A DNA stretch of 64,000 nt from Saccharopolyspora spinosa NRRL 18395 (GTDB lineage: Bacteria; Actinomycetota; Actinomycetes; Mycobacteriales; Pseudonocardiaceae): assembly GCF_000194155.1 (NCBI RefSeq), contig NZ_GL877878.1, positions 310,001-374,000 on the forward strand. The letters are read 5' to 3'. The position numbers and the translations under genes are program-made. Positions within the stretch are counted from its first letter, which is position 1, and each line of letters begins with the position of its first letter. Shown in pieces: positions 1 through 8,390 of the stretch. The notes beneath the pieces were generated by a model. It had not been told where the DNA came from. It worked only from the letters and a program-made list of their open reading frames with translations, and ran no database searches.

Positions 1-353
1 CCAAGGATCCGGACGGCTGGCCGATGACCCCGAAGGTCGGGGTGGCGCGGCTGGCGCTGGCGCACAACATCCCGGTGATCCCGGCGGCCCGCTGGGGCAC
101 CCGGGACATCTACGACCACTACGAGAAGAAGTTCCGGCCGTTCCCGCGCAAGACCGTGCGAATCGCCTTCGGCGAGCCGCTGGACCTGTCGGCCTACCGC
201 GGCATGGAGCACGACACGCACGCGCTGCGGGAGGTCGCGCACCTGGCGATGACGCGCGTGCGGGATCTGCTCGGCGAGATCCGTGGCGAGCAGCCGCCGG
301 CCGAGTTCTACAGCTCCTCCCGCAAGAGCCGGGGTGACGATGGCGAGGCCTGA
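1..353 (+). CDS. plsC: 1-acyl-sn-glycerol-3-phosphate acyltransferase (PlsC family), C-terminal part
   Basis: The gene is cut by the window start; the first full codon is at position 3 and about 116 C-terminal residues are present. Family knowledge: PlsC acylates lysophosphatidic acid to phosphatidic acid at the membrane. The visible part opens with the PDGWPM...KVGVARLA segment and VIPAARWG, typical of the region after the catalytic motifs; the HX4D block lies upstream of the window. The C-terminus is basic and Ser/Arg-rich. The stop overlaps gpsA by 14 bases, so the two are translationally coupled and both serve early phospholipid synthesis. Assignment is firm for the family; exact acyl-chain role is not visible. 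Confidence 0.85.
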   Translation, partial: KDPDGWPMTPKVGVARLALAHNIPVIPAARWGTRDIYDHYEKKFRPFPRKTVRIAFGEPLDLSAYRGMEHDTHALREVAHLAMTRVRDLLGEIRGEQPPAEFYSSSRKSRGDDGEA

Positions 354-1347
354 GCGGATCACGGTCCTCGGCGCCGGTTCCTGGGGCACCACGTTCGCGA
401 AGGTGCTCGCCGATGCGGGCAATGACGTCGTCCTGTGGGCGCGGCGCGCGGAGATCGCCGCGGCTGTCAACGAAACCCGCAGCAACCCCGCGTACCTAGC
501 GGAGATCCAGCTTCCTTCGACGCTGCGCGCCACCGACGACGCGGCCGAAGCCGTCCACGGCGCGAGCGCGGTGGTGCTTGCGGTGCCCAGCCAGACGCTG
601 CGCGAGAACCTAGCCGGGTGGCAGCCCCTGCTGCCGCCGGAAGCGACGCTGGTGAGCCTGGCCAAGGGCGTGGAGCTGAGCACGCTGAAGCGGATGAGCG
701 AGGTTGTCGGCGAGGTCGCCGACGTGCCGATGGAGCACGTCGCGGTCGTATCGGGGCCCAACCTGGCCAAGGAGATCGCCGCCGAGCAACCGACCGCGAC
801 CGTGGTGGCGTGCCCGGACCACGACCGCGCAGTCGCGCTACAGCAGGCTTGCTCGACGCCGTACTTCCGGCCCTACACCAACACGGACCTCGTCGGCATC
901 GAGATCGCCGGGGCGTGCAAGAACGTGATCGCGCTCGCGTGCGGGATGGCCGCCGGGTTGGGGTTCGGGCACAACACCATGTCCTCGCTGATCACCCGCG
1001 GCCTGGCCGAGACGACTCGGCTCGGCGTCGCGCTGGGCGCCGACCCGATGACGTTCGCGGGCCTCGCGGGGCTGGGCGACCTGGTCGCCACCGCCATGTC
1101 GCCGCTGTCGCGCAACCGGACGTTCGGCGAGCGGCTGGGGCGCGGCGAAACCATGTCACAGGCGCAGGAGGCGGCGCACGGACAGGTTTCCGAGGGCGTG
1201 AAATCGTGCTCGTCGATCCGGCAGCTGGCGGCGCGACACGGCGTCGAGATGCCGATCACGGACGTGGTGCACCGGGTCTGCCACGAGGGACTCGCACCCG
1301 CCCCGGCGGCCGCCGAACTGCTCGGCCGCGAGCGCAAACCCGAGTGA
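340..1347 (+). CDS. gpsA: glycerol-3-phosphate dehydrogenase [NAD(P)+]
   Basis: GpsA reduces dihydroxyacetone phosphate to sn-glycerol-3-phosphate, the backbone for phospholipids, in the cytosol. The 335-residue length is normal for the family. The N-terminus has the Rossmann motif [14 protein letters not shown], followed by [12 protein letters not shown] and the active-site stretch [20 protein letters not shown] with the catalytic lysine near residue 193; [10 protein letters not shown] and [13 protein letters not shown] follow. ATG 340 is chosen because the Rossmann strand starts six residues later; a GTG two codons upstream is possible. It overlaps plsC, matching its role in supplying the PlsC pathway substrate. 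Confidence 0.97.
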   Translation: MARPERITVLGAGSWGTTFAKVLADAGNDVVLWARRAEIAAAVNETRSNPAYLAEIQLPSTLRATDDAAEAVHGASAVVLAVPSQTLRENLAGWQPLLPPEATLVSLAKGVELSTLKRMSEVVGEVADVPMEHVAVVSGPNLAKEIAAEQPTATVVACPDHDRAVALQQACSTPYFRPYTNTDLVGIEIAGACKNVIALACGMAAGLGFGHNTMSSLITRGLAETTRLGVALGADPMTFAGLAGLGDLVATAMSPLSRNRTFGERLGRGETMSQAQEAAHGQVSEGVKSCSSIRQLAARHGVEMPITDVVHRVCHEGLAPAPAAAELLGRERKPE

Positions 1348-1534
1348 ACCCGCGCGAGGTCCCATTGCGCGCGGCCGTCTTCGAAACCGCCCGTGCACGC
1401 GAACGGGCATCGTCGCGGATCCTCGGCGAGGCTTGGACGTGCGTGCTCCGGGGGCGAGGTTCCCGGACCACCGGCGCGGAACGGGCCTGAGAGGCCCGGT
1501 TCGGACGCGCACGGCAGCAAGAGGCAGGAGAGTC
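1348..1534 (+). other. leader region with hairpin before the trans-sulfuration gene
   Basis: This 187-base gap separates gpsA from the PLP enzyme. At about 1480–1503 there is a hairpin with arms GAACGGGCC and GGCCCGGTTC (one bulged base) and a five-base loop, followed by the ribosome site GGCAGGAG. GTGCGT near 1440 could also pair with ACGCGCAC near 1506–1513 to enclose it. The layout could be an attenuator or simply a terminator of gpsA. I looked for the conserved cores of known SAM-binding leaders and did not find them. Confidence 0.3.
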
Positions 1535-2641
1535 GTGACCACATCGGATCTTGGCGACGGCACGCGGTGCGTGCGCGGTGGGCATCCGGAACCGGCCGGC
1601 GGGACGCCGCTGCTGCCGGGGCCGGTCTTCGCCGCGCCGTTCCACCTGGGTGAGGACGTCCAGGGCAGCGATTTCTACGGCCGGGCGGGCAATCCCACCT
1701 GGCGGGCGCTGGAGTCGGCCATCGGCGACCTCGACGGCGGCCACTGCGTCCTGCTGCCGTCCGGCATGGCGGCGATCAGCACCCTGCTGCGCGCGGTGCT
1801 GATCCCCGGCGACGCGGTGGTCCTGCCCAGCGACGGGTACTACGCGACGCGCCAGTTCGTGAGCGACGAGCTGAGCGACCTGGGGCTCGACGTCCGGGAG
1901 ATCGACACGCCGGGCCCCTGGCACGACGACGTGTTCGCCGGGGTTCGCCTGGTGCTGCTGGAAACCCCGTCGAATCCCGGGCTGGACGTGTGCGACATCG
2001 CGGAGCTCGCCGACCGCGCACACGCCGCGGGTGCGCTGCTGGCGGTGGACAACACCACGGCGACGCCGCTCGGGCAGCGACCGCTGGAGCTGGGCGCGGA
2101 CATCGTGGTGGCCAGCGACACCAAGGCGCTGTCCGGGCACAGCGACATCCTGATGGGGCACGTGTCGGTCAGCGACGAGGAGCTGGCGCAGCGGCTCGTG
2201 CGGGCGCGGACGCTGTCCGGCTCGATCCCCGGCCCGTTCGAGACCTGGCTGGCGCACCGCAGCATGGGCACGCTGGACCTGCGGTTGGCGCGGCAGGCCG
2301 AGAACGCCGCCGCGCTCGTCGAGGCGCTGCGCGGGCACCCAGCGGTTTCCGGGCTGCGCTGGCCCGGCCTGCCTGGTGATCCGTCGCACGATCTCGCACG
2401 GCGGCAGATGCGCCGCTGGGGCGGGGTGTTCCGGTTCGAGCTGGCGGATGCGGCGGCGGTCGACGAGTTCGTCCGGCGCAGCGAGCTGGTCGTGGCGGCG
2501 ACGAGTTTCGGTGGCCTGCACAGCACGGTCGACCGCCGGGCCCAGTGGGGCGACCCGGTGCCGGAGGGCTTCGTCCGGTTCTCCGCGGGCTGCGAAGACC
2601 CCGCGGACCTGGTCGCGGACGTCCGGCAGGCCCTCTCCTGA
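1535..2641 (+). CDS. cystathionine gamma-lyase / Cys-Met metabolism PLP enzyme
   Basis: A 368-residue fold-type I PLP enzyme of the Cys/Met metabolism family. Visible landmarks are the YGRAGNPTWRALE segment that contributes to cofactor binding across the dimer, LPSGMAAIS, the LLETPSNPGLDV stretch, AVDNTTATP and the Schiff-base lysine in ASDTKALSGHSD (about residue 196). C-terminal AATSFGGLHSTVDRR is also typical. The family includes gamma-lyases and gamma-synthases, and sequence alone does not fix which reaction it does. Start GTG 1535 follows the ribosome site GGCAGGAG by four bases. The cysteine dioxygenase 0.8 kb downstream makes a sulfur-amino-acid theme plausible (inference). Confidence 0.85.
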   Translation: MTTSDLGDGTRCVRGGHPEPAGGTPLLPGPVFAAPFHLGEDVQGSDFYGRAGNPTWRALESAIGDLDGGHCVLLPSGMAAISTLLRAVLIPGDAVVLPSDGYYATRQFVSDELSDLGLDVREIDTPGPWHDDVFAGVRLVLLETPSNPGLDVCDIAELADRAHAAGALLAVDNTTATPLGQRPLELGADIVVASDTKALSGHSDILMGHVSVSDEELAQRLVRARTLSGSIPGPFETWLAHRSMGTLDLRLARQAENAAALVEALRGHPAVSGLRWPGLPGDPSHDLARRQMRRWGGVFRFELADAAAVDEFVRRSELVVAATSFGGLHSTVDRRAQWGDPVPEGFVRFSAGCEDPADLVADVRQALS

Positions 2642-2689
2642 CGCCCGCGGGTTCCGGCGAATGTCCACAGTGTCCAGCGGGATGCGGTG

Positions 2690-3110
2690 AGCGGGGAAGA
2701 CGCCAAGGTCGAGTAGATCCGCAACCTGCTGGAAGCCCGTCGTTCGACCTCGCCAGACAACTGCTCGCGCCGCTCCTCGCGACCTGGCCGGACCACGTCG
2801 GCCGCTGGCAGTTGCAGGCGATCGCGCCCTCTGGCACGCCCACCGCGCCCGCGACTTCAAACCGGACTCCGCGCTGGAGCACTGCGTGATCGGCATGGAC
2901 CTGCTGTCGATGGGCGGCCGGGCGGCGGCTCGTTAAGCCCGTGAACCGCTGGAGGCAGCGCCGCGCCTGGACCCGCAGCTGCCCGGTGCGTGGAACTGCC
3001 TGAGGCTGTCGGCACTCCGAACCGGCCGGCACCGGGTCTCCAACTCGAGGCTCAAACGAGCCACGAAGGCCCTGAACGCCGAACGGGAGCCCAATGGCGC
3101 AACGTCGTGA
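2690..3110 (+). pseudogene. decayed reading frame of unknown family
   Basis: The stretch after the PLP enzyme has no intact gene but carries protein-like pieces. One frame reads RSFDLARQLLAPLLATWPDH, then shifts near 2818 into a frame reading ALWHAHRARDFKPDSALE and GMDLLSMGGRAAAR, meets an in-frame TAA near 2936, and continues in the same frame to a TGA at 3108–3110 with a basic tail. The ordered composition suggests an old helical protein. I cannot name the family, and the strand and limits are inferred from these fragments only. Confidence 0.3.
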
Positions 3111-3282
3111 CGGCCCAAGCACCAGCCGCCCGACCAGCGAACGCCAGGCCGCCAGAAGCCGCCCGGACCTGAAGCCCTGCCCTTGCGCCCGGGGTCGGGT
3201 CGCACCGTGGTGTGAGATCTTGCGGTTCGAGTTGACGTGAGGTCGGCGGACTGGTTCAGTTCACGGCGTGTTGTTGCGTGCT

Positions 3283-3354
3283 ATGACTGATCGACGGGGT
3301 CACATCGACCTGCGCCGCGTCGCCAGCGCGCTCTGTCTGTGTTCTTCGTGTTGA
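3283..3354 (+). CDS. Cys-rich leader peptide (23 aa) of the cysteine dioxygenase gene
   Basis: A short frame of 23 codons starts at ATG 3283 and ends at TGA 3352. It begins MTDRRGHIDLRRVASALC and has three Cys codons among its last six residues. Known background: actinobacteria carry short leader peptides with an RRHxDxxRVASAxC-like core and clustered Cys codons before sulfur genes, and in mycobacteria poly-Cys short ORFs act as cysteine-responsive attenuators. The start codon of the cysteine dioxygenase gene is 90 bases downstream, so ribosome stalling at the Cys codons could set its expression. No ribosome site stands out, so leaderless translation is possible. Confidence 0.75.
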   Translation: MTDRRGHIDLRRVASALCLCSSC

Positions 3355-3443
3355 TCGTTCTACCGTAATTCCCGGGTGTTTCCGCCGTGCCCGTGCGCGC
3401 GCTGACGGCCCGGGGCTCATCACGATCCCGAAGGACAACCGCC

Positions 3444-3911
3444 GTGTTCGCCGTTCCTCCGAATACCGTTGCCGCGCCTGCCGATCTCACCATCGCGCAC
3501 CCGGTCCGCATCGCCCGTGAACTCGCCGCCGACCGCGGCTCGTGGACGCACCTGCTGCGCTACGACCCGGACCAGCGGTGGTCCGGGCTGATCACGCGCA
3601 CCGAGAGCTACGAGGCGTGGCTGCTGAGCTGGCTGCCTGGCCAGCGCACCGATCTGCACGACCACGGCGGCGCCACCGGCGCCTTCACCGTGGTCACCGG
3701 CACCCTGACCGAGCGTGTCGTCCAACGCGGTGGCACCGAGGCGCTGCACCCGCTGGTCGCGGGCCAGTCCCGCGTCTTCGGCCCGAACTACGTGCACCAG
3801 GTGCACAACGACGGCTCGGACCCGGCGGTGAGCATCCACGTCTACCGGCCCACTCGCGCCCGGATGACGCTCTACATCAACGACCCCGTCACCGGCCTCC
3901 GCCAGGAGTGA
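3444..3911 (+). CDS. cysteine dioxygenase family protein (cupin)
   Basis: Cysteine dioxygenase oxidises L-cysteine to cysteine sulfinate with non-haem iron in the cytosol. The 155-residue product shows the cupin iron site: LHDHGGATGAFTVVTGTL supplies two histidines near residues 71 and 73, and HQVHN near residue 119 supplies the third; the C-terminal SIHVYRPTRARMTLY segment is also typical of type I bacterial enzymes. As in bacterial members, no Cys is seen at the position that makes the Cys–Tyr crosslink in animals. GTG 3444 is chosen for its GAAGGA ribosome site. The Cys-rich leader peptide upstream strongly supports a role in cysteine homeostasis. Confidence 0.88.
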   Translation: MFAVPPNTVAAPADLTIAHPVRIARELAADRGSWTHLLRYDPDQRWSGLITRTESYEAWLLSWLPGQRTDLHDHGGATGAFTVVTGTLTERVVQRGGTEALHPLVAGQSRVFGPNYVHQVHNDGSDPAVSIHVYRPTRARMTLYINDPVTGLRQE

Positions 3912-3913
3912 CC

Positions 3914-3961
3914 GGCACCGGGGATCCGCAGTCCCAATTGGAACTGCGGATCCCCGGTGCC
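3914..3961. terminator. 48-base near-perfect palindrome between convergent genes
   Basis: The stretch is a palindrome of 24 bases per arm centred on AATT, with a single mismatch (positions 3933/3942). The arms begin GGCACCGGGGATCCGCAGT. It lies directly after the dioxygenase stop and covers the end of the minus-strand PaiB-like remnant, so it could end transcription from both sides. It is far longer than needed for a terminator, has no loop, and its CAATTG core resembles the palindromes in the kdp region. Confidence 0.6.
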
Positions 3962-3962
3962 G

Positions 3963-4593
3963 TCAGGATTCGGCGCGCCGCCACATGCGGCTGCGTTGTT
4001 TGGCGGCCGTGGCCCGATCTCGGGGACCGTCCCTTTCGACCAGTCGGCGGGCGGCCGGGTCCTGCAGCGACACCGATTTGTTGTCGCCGTACCTGAACTT
4101 CGCCGTCACCGACTCGATGTGCAGGACCACACCGTGGAATCCGTTGAGCATCCGGTGGAACGGGCCGTCGTGCGCGGCGATCTCGGCAGTCCTGCCCGTC
4201 GGCTGGAAGTGCTCCACCTGACGTTGCAGCAGGGGCGGCCTTGACGGCCGGGTCGTCGACCAGCTTCGCTTCGCCCGAGAGCTGCACGCTGGCGTAATGG
4301 CTCGTCGGCACGGCCCGAGCTGGTCGGGGTGTCGCCCTCGACCCGCCACGGCCGGGGACGTAGGCGTAATTGTCCACAATCGACAGCACGCAGCGCGGAT
4401 CGTGCTCCAGCACGCCAGATCGGGTCGGGGCCGTACAGCAGGATTCGGTCGCAGTCGAGCACGAAGTGCGCCGGCCGCACGACCGGTCGCCGGGCCCGGG
4501 CCGCGGCACCAGCTGGCCGGAGTCGTTCCACTCGGCCTGCCGTCGCTGCCATTCCTGCTCGTCGTTGGCGGCATCCCAGGCTGGCCGATCTTT
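3963..4593 (-). pseudogene. PaiB-like FMN-binding protein, frameshifted remnant
   Basis: Three minus-strand frames together rebuild most of a PaiB-like (FMN-binding, about 210-residue) protein. In order they read EWNDSGQLVPRPGPGD; then VVRPAHFVLDCDRILLYG; then VLEHDPRCVLSIVDNYAYVP and SHYASVQLSGEAKLVDDP; then LLQRQVEHFQPTG, HDGPFHRMLNGFHGVVLH and ESVTAKFRYGDNKS, ending at 3963. At least three frameshifts lie near 4485, 4425 and 4235. In Bacillus, paiB neighbours paiA, a GNAT acetyltransferase, and here a GNAT gene is directly upstream. Either a genuine pseudogene or a run of sequencing errors. No start codon with a ribosome site is visible. Confidence 0.7.
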
Positions 4594-5010
4594 TCAGGCC
4601 TCCGGCGTGGGCTTCGCGAAGTGCAGGGACCGGATCGCGAACCCGACCCCGAGGTAGCGGCGGTGCGCATCGTGGCGCTGGGTGCCCGAATCCAGGTGGA
4701 TCTGCCCGATTCCGAGCCTGTGGGCCTCCTCGTCGATCCAGGCGAGCAGCGCGCCGGCGTGCCCCTGCTTCCTCGCCGTCGGCAACGTGACGAGGTCGTC
4801 CACGTAGAGGTAGTGGCCCCACGCGAACGACTGCCCGGTGCGGAATCCGGCGACGGCGGCGGCCTCCCCGTTGGCGTCGAGCGACGCGATCAACCGGTAC
4901 CCCGCAGCCTGCTGCTGCTTCGCCTGCGCGAGGAAGTCCTCCAGCGAAGTCAGATCCGGCCGCAACTCCCGGAGCACCCGGTATGCGGGCGCGGCTTCTT
5001 CCAGCTCCAC
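4594..5010 (-). CDS. GNAT family N-acetyltransferase
   Basis: A 138-residue GNAT protein. The core is visible as YLYVDDLVTLPTARKQGHAG, the acetyl-CoA pyrophosphate-binding loop (here RKQGHAG, close to the R/QxxGxG/A consensus), followed by LLAWIDEEAHRLG and IHLDSGTQRHDAHRRYLGVGF, the usual C-terminal strand with DSG. Substrate is unknown. GTG 5010 follows a GGGAG ribosome site by about five bases. It lies between the PNPOx-like gene and the PaiB-like remnant on the same strand, an arrangement that recalls paiAB polyamine acetylation genes in Bacillus; that link is inference from order only. Confidence 0.85.
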   Translation of the reverse strand: MELEEAAPAYRVLRELRPDLTSLEDFLAQAKQQQAAGYRLIASLDANGEAAAVAGFRTGQSFAWGHYLYVDDLVTLPTARKQGHAGALLAWIDEEAHRLGIGQIHLDSGTQRHDAHRRYLGVGFAIRSLHFAKPTPEA

Positions 5011-5011
5011 G

Positions 5012-5665
5012 ACGCTCCCGTTCGCCGACGTGCGACGGAACCTCGAATCCCGCCGGGAGGTCCGCCGACGGTTCCGGCGTGCCCCAGTGTGGTCGCAGCG
5101 GGAGCACCCCGGCCCAGGACTTGGCCTCCTCGACGTCCTCGTCGTCGTCGTTGGGCCCGCCGGTGCGGATCTTCACCGCCGCCTCGGCGAGATCGACGGC
5201 GATGACCGCCGTCGCAGCCAGCTCCCTCTTGTTCGGCTGCCGCGCGTGCTCCCACGAACCGGGCGCGAGCTGCTCGGTGATCACCCGCAGCGCCCGCAGC
5301 TTCTCGTCGGTGTCGGTGACGTCCCGGGCGCGTCCGTGGATCATCGCGGAGCGGAAGTTCACGGAGTGGTGGAACAGCGAGCGCGCGTAGACGATCCCGT
5401 CGAGGTGGGTGACGGCGACGCAGACCTCGACTCCTTCGGCGGCCTCCCGCAGACTGCGCGCACCGGTCGAACCGTGGACGTAGAGCGTGTCGCCGCTGCG
5501 GCCATAGCCGGTGGGCAGCACCCGGGGCGAACCGTCGATCAGCAGCCCGAGGTGGCAGATCAGGCCCGCGTCCAGCGTGGCGTGCAGGTCGCTTCGTTCG
5601 GTGCGGGCCCGCGCGCTGCCGCGGCGGATGGTCGTCCGGTCTGTGGTGGAGAGCTGTCGGGTCAC
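5012..5665 (-). CDS. pyridoxamine 5'-phosphate oxidase family protein (C-terminus unclear)
   Basis: About 217 residues of a split-barrel FMN/F420-binding protein of the PNPOx-like class: LDAGLICHLGLLIDGSPRVLP, then TLYVHGSTGARSLREA, VCVAVTHLDGIVYARS, FHHSVNFRSAMIHG and a C-terminal LPLRPHWGTPEPSADLP. The fold is clear, the reaction is not. The probable start is GTG 5665, with a weak ribosome site. The reading frame has no stop near the start of the GNAT gene and stays open for another 900 bases, so the natural stop seems lost by a small indel. It is divergent from the MocR/PdxR regulator across 60 bases, which suggests a vitamin B6 link. Confidence 0.7.
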
Positions 5666-5684
5666 ATGAAACAGGATCTTCAAG

Positions 5685-5733
5685 AAAGTGGCATTATCGA
5701 AGTGCCAATCAGGGAGAATTTCGAAATGCCACA
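5685..5733. promoter_or_regulatory. candidate PdxR/MocR operator, three half-sites
   Basis: The divergent promoter region holds three copies of one half-site. GTGGCATT at 5688–5695 is the exact inverse of AATGCCAC at 5725–5732, and CGAAGTGCCAAT at 5698 is a direct copy of CGAAATGCCACA at 5722, 24 bases apart. The left copy extends to AAAGTGGCATTA, close to the AAAGTGG-type box described for PdxR. MocR proteins usually bind a pair of direct repeats plus an inverted one. The rightmost copy covers the regulator's own start codon, which suggests autoregulation. Confidence 0.6.
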
Positions 5734-7138
5734 TGCCGTGCCCGCGGCCAGCTCGCCGCTGCTGGAGTTGGCCATCGAGCTGCACCGTGACGACCGCCGA
5801 CCGCTCGCCGTACAGCTCGCCGACGCGCTGCGGCATGCGGCGACGAAAGGTCAGCTCCGCGGCGGCGACCGCCTGCCATCCACGCGCGCGCTCGCACGTC
5901 ACCTCGCGGTGAGCCGCACCGTGACAGCCGCCGCCTACGAGCAGCTGCACGCCGAGGGCTGGATCGCCGGTCGGCGCGGCTCGGGCACCTACGTCACAAC
6001 CAGCCCGCCCGGCTCTCGGACCGAGGGCGCCGCAGGAGCCAAGCACGGCGAAAGCCGACCGGACGAACCGGTGATCGTGCTGACGCCCGGCGTGCCGTGG
6101 GTGGAGGGCGTCGACCGGGCGGCGTGGCGCCGGGCCTGGCGCGCGGCGGCCGACACCGGGCCCGATTCCAGGCCGCATCGTGCCGGGGCGGTCGAGTACC
6201 GCGAAGCCATCGTCGAACACCTGCTGCGGCACCGCGGTCTGGTCGTCGGCGGGCTGACGGTGGAGAACGTGCTGGCCACCGCTGGCACCACGTCGGCCGT
6301 CTTCGAACTGGCATCCGCGGTGCTGCGCCGTGGCGCGACGGTCGCCGTGGAGGAGCCCGGCTACCAGCGAGCGGTGGGCGCGCTGCGGTCGGCGGGCGTG
6401 CGGGTGGTGCCAGCGCCGGTCGACCACGCGGGAATCGTGGTCGATGCCATTCCGCGCGGCGTGCGGGCGGTCTACTGCTCGCCCGCGCACCAGTACCCGA
6501 TCGGCGGTCGGCTTCCCGCGGAGCGCCGGATCGCCCTGGTGGAGCGGGCGCGTACCGAGGACTGGCTGATCATCGAGGACGACTACGACGGCGAGCTGCG
6601 CTACGACGTGGCGCCGCTGCCGGTGCTCGCGTCGATGGCCCCGGACGTCGTCGTGCACCTGGGCACGACGAGCAAGATCCTCACCCCGACACTGGGAGCG
6701 GGCTGGATGCTGGCACCAGACAAGGTCGCCGCTTCGGTGCTGAAGCACCGGGATCTCACCGGCACCAGCCCGGCCCCGGCGGGGCAGCGCGTGCTGGTGG
6801 AACTCGCGCGCCACGGCGACTTGGGGCGCCACCTGCGGCGGCTGCGGCGAGAACTCTCGCAGCGCCGGGCGCTCGTGGTGGACAAGCTCGTCGCCGAGGG
6901 CGTCGAGGTGTTCGGGGACCGGGCCGGGGCGCACGTGGTGCTGCCGCTGCCGGACGCAGAGACCGAGCAGCGGGTGGTCGCGGCGGCCGCCGAACGCGGC
7001 CTGGTGCTCGACGGGCTGCGACGCCACCACTGCGGTCCGCAGCAGTGGTTTGGGCTGGCGCTCGGCTACGCCGCGTGCTCGCGCAGCGAACTGGAACGCG
7101 CCCTGCCGATCCTGGCCCAGCTGTGCGGCGAGAGGTGA
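5726..7138 (+). CDS. MocR/PdxR family transcriptional regulator
   Basis: A 470-residue regulator with an N-terminal GntR winged helix (residues about 10–80: LAVQLADALR, LRGGDRLPSTRALARHLAVS, AEGWIAGRRGSGTYV) joined to a fold-type I aminotransferase domain. The PLP lysine is in LGTTSKILTPTLGAGWM (about residue 316), and IIEDDYDGELRYD is the cofactor-binding aspartate segment. PdxR-type members sense PLP and control vitamin B6 genes. ATG 5726 is chosen because AGGGAG lies nine bases upstream. The target is probably the divergent PNPOx-like gene and itself, through the half-sites described at 5685–5733. No pdxST pair is visible in the window. Confidence 0.9.
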   Translation: MPHAVPAASSPLLELAIELHRDDRRPLAVQLADALRHAATKGQLRGGDRLPSTRALARHLAVSRTVTAAAYEQLHAEGWIAGRRGSGTYVTTSPPGSRTEGAAGAKHGESRPDEPVIVLTPGVPWVEGVDRAAWRRAWRAAADTGPDSRPHRAGAVEYREAIVEHLLRHRGLVVGGLTVENVLATAGTTSAVFELASAVLRRGATVAVEEPGYQRAVGALRSAGVRVVPAPVDHAGIVVDAIPRGVRAVYCSPAHQYPIGGRLPAERRIALVERARTEDWLIIEDDYDGELRYDVAPLPVLASMAPDVVVHLGTTSKILTPTLGAGWMLAPDKVAASVLKHRDLTGTSPAPAGQRVLVELARHGDLGRHLRRLRRELSQRRALVVDKLVAEGVEVFGDRAGAHVVLPLPDAETEQRVVAAAAERGLVLDGLRRHHCGPQQWFGLALGYAACSRSELERALPILAQLCGER

Positions 7139-7272
7139 CGCACTTCGCCAGGTCAGGCGCTTGTCGGGCGGAACTCGCTTGCGTCGTCGCGGGTTCCGAG
7201 TCGAAGATCACGCGCGTCCCGCCTCGAGGTCTCCAACCAAGCCTTTGTGAAACGACCTCCGGAAGCGGCAGG

Positions 7273-7285
7273 TATGGTCCGGCGC
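7273..7285 (+). promoter_or_regulatory. leaderless promoter of ddl
   Basis: TATGGT (7273–7278) matches the actinobacterial TANNNT −10 box and ends seven bases before ATG 7286, the spacing seen for mRNAs that start at the initiation codon. There is no ribosome site near ATG 7286. A convincing −35 was not seen. Confidence 0.45.
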
Positions 7286-8377
7286 ATGACACAGCGCAAG
7301 ACCCGGGTGGCCGTTGTCTTCGGCGGACGCAGCACCGAGCACGGCATCTCCTGCGTGTCCGCCGGTAGCGTGCTCGCGCACCTGGACCAGGACCGCTTCG
7401 AGATCCTGCCGGTCGGCATCACCCGCGAGGGCGCTTGGGTGCTGGGCACCGACGACCCGAAGCAGCTGGAGATCCGGGACCGCCAGGCGCCCGAGGTCGC
7501 GGCGAACACGGCCGTCGTGCTGCCCGGCGACCCCACCCGCCGCGAGCTGGTACTGCTGGAACCGGGCCGGGGCGGCGAGGTGCTGTCGTCGGTCGACGTG
7601 GTGTTCCCGGTGCTGCACGGCGCGTTCGGCGAGGACGGCACCATCCAGGGGCTGCTGGAGATGGCCGACGTGCCCTACGTCGGGCCGGGCGTGCTCTCAA
7701 GCGCTGTGTCGATGGACAAGGAGTACACGAAGAAGCTGCTCGCGGCGGAGGGCTTGGAGGTGGGGCGCTACGAGGTGCTGCGACGCCACCAGAGCACGCT
7801 GGACGACGCGCAGCGCGAGCGGCTCGGGCTGCCGGTGTTCGTCAAGCCGGCGCGGGCCGGGTCGTCGCTGGGCATCACCAAGGTCGACGACTGGGCCGAC
7901 CTGGACGCGGCGATCGCCGAGGCGCGGCGCACCGACCCGAAGGTGATCATCGAGTCGGCGGTGGTGGGCCGCGAGATCGAGTGCGGCGTGCTGGAGTTCC
8001 CGGACGGCCGGATCGAGGCCTCGCAGCCCGCCGAACTCCGGGTGACCGGCGAATCCGACTGGTACGACTACGAATCCAAATACCTCGACGACGTCACCGA
8101 GTTCGACATCCCGGCCAAGATCGGCGACGACGCGATCGAGGAGCTGCGCGATGCCGCGGTGCGCGCCTTCCGCGCCCTGGAATGCCAGGGCTTAGCGCGG
8201 GTCGACTTCTTCCTCGCCGAGGACGGCGGGCTGATCGTCAACGAGGTCAACACAATGCCGGGCTTCACGGCGATCTCGCTCTACCCGCGGATGTGGGCGC
8301 ACACGGGCATCGACTACCCGACCCTGCTGACCACCCTGATCGAAACGGCGATCACCCGGGGCACCGGCCTCCGCTGA
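7286..8377 (+). CDS. ddl: D-alanine–D-alanine ligase
   Basis: Ddl joins two D-alanines with ATP to make the terminal dipeptide of peptidoglycan precursors in the cytosol. The 363-residue protein has the N-terminal [18 protein letters not shown] motif, [40 protein letters not shown], and the ATP-grasp pieces [21 protein letters not shown] and [15 protein letters not shown]. Downstream initiation at ATG 7286 rather than 7274 is preferred because conserved strand one begins immediately after it. It sits where ddlA is found in mycobacteria, after gpsA. Nothing visible suggests D-Ala-D-Lac specificity, but that needs structural comparison. Confidence 0.97.
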   Translation: MTQRKTRVAVVFGGRSTEHGISCVSAGSVLAHLDQDRFEILPVGITREGAWVLGTDDPKQLEIRDRQAPEVAANTAVVLPGDPTRRELVLLEPGRGGEVLSSVDVVFPVLHGAFGEDGTIQGLLEMADVPYVGPGVLSSAVSMDKEYTKKLLAAEGLEVGRYEVLRRHQSTLDDAQRERLGLPVFVKPARAGSSLGITKVDDWADLDAAIAEARRTDPKVIIESAVVGREIECGVLEFPDGRIEASQPAELRVTGESDWYDYESKYLDDVTEFDIPAKIGDDAIEELRDAAVRAFRALECQGLARVDFFLAEDGGLIVNEVNTMPGFTAISLYPRMWAHTGIDYPTLLTTLIETAITRGTGLR

Positions 8378-8390
8378 CGAAAGGTCGAAG

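Noticed and set aside
1348..1534. Possible SAM-type riboswitch before the trans-sulfuration gene
   Set aside because: There is a hairpin, but none of the conserved core sequences of SAM-binding leaders could be found.
4106..7030. A 974-codon open frame on the minus strand
   Set aside because: Only the 5012–5665 part is a real protein (PNPOx-like). The rest is the shadow of the MocR gene upstream and of GNAT and PaiB-like frames downstream.
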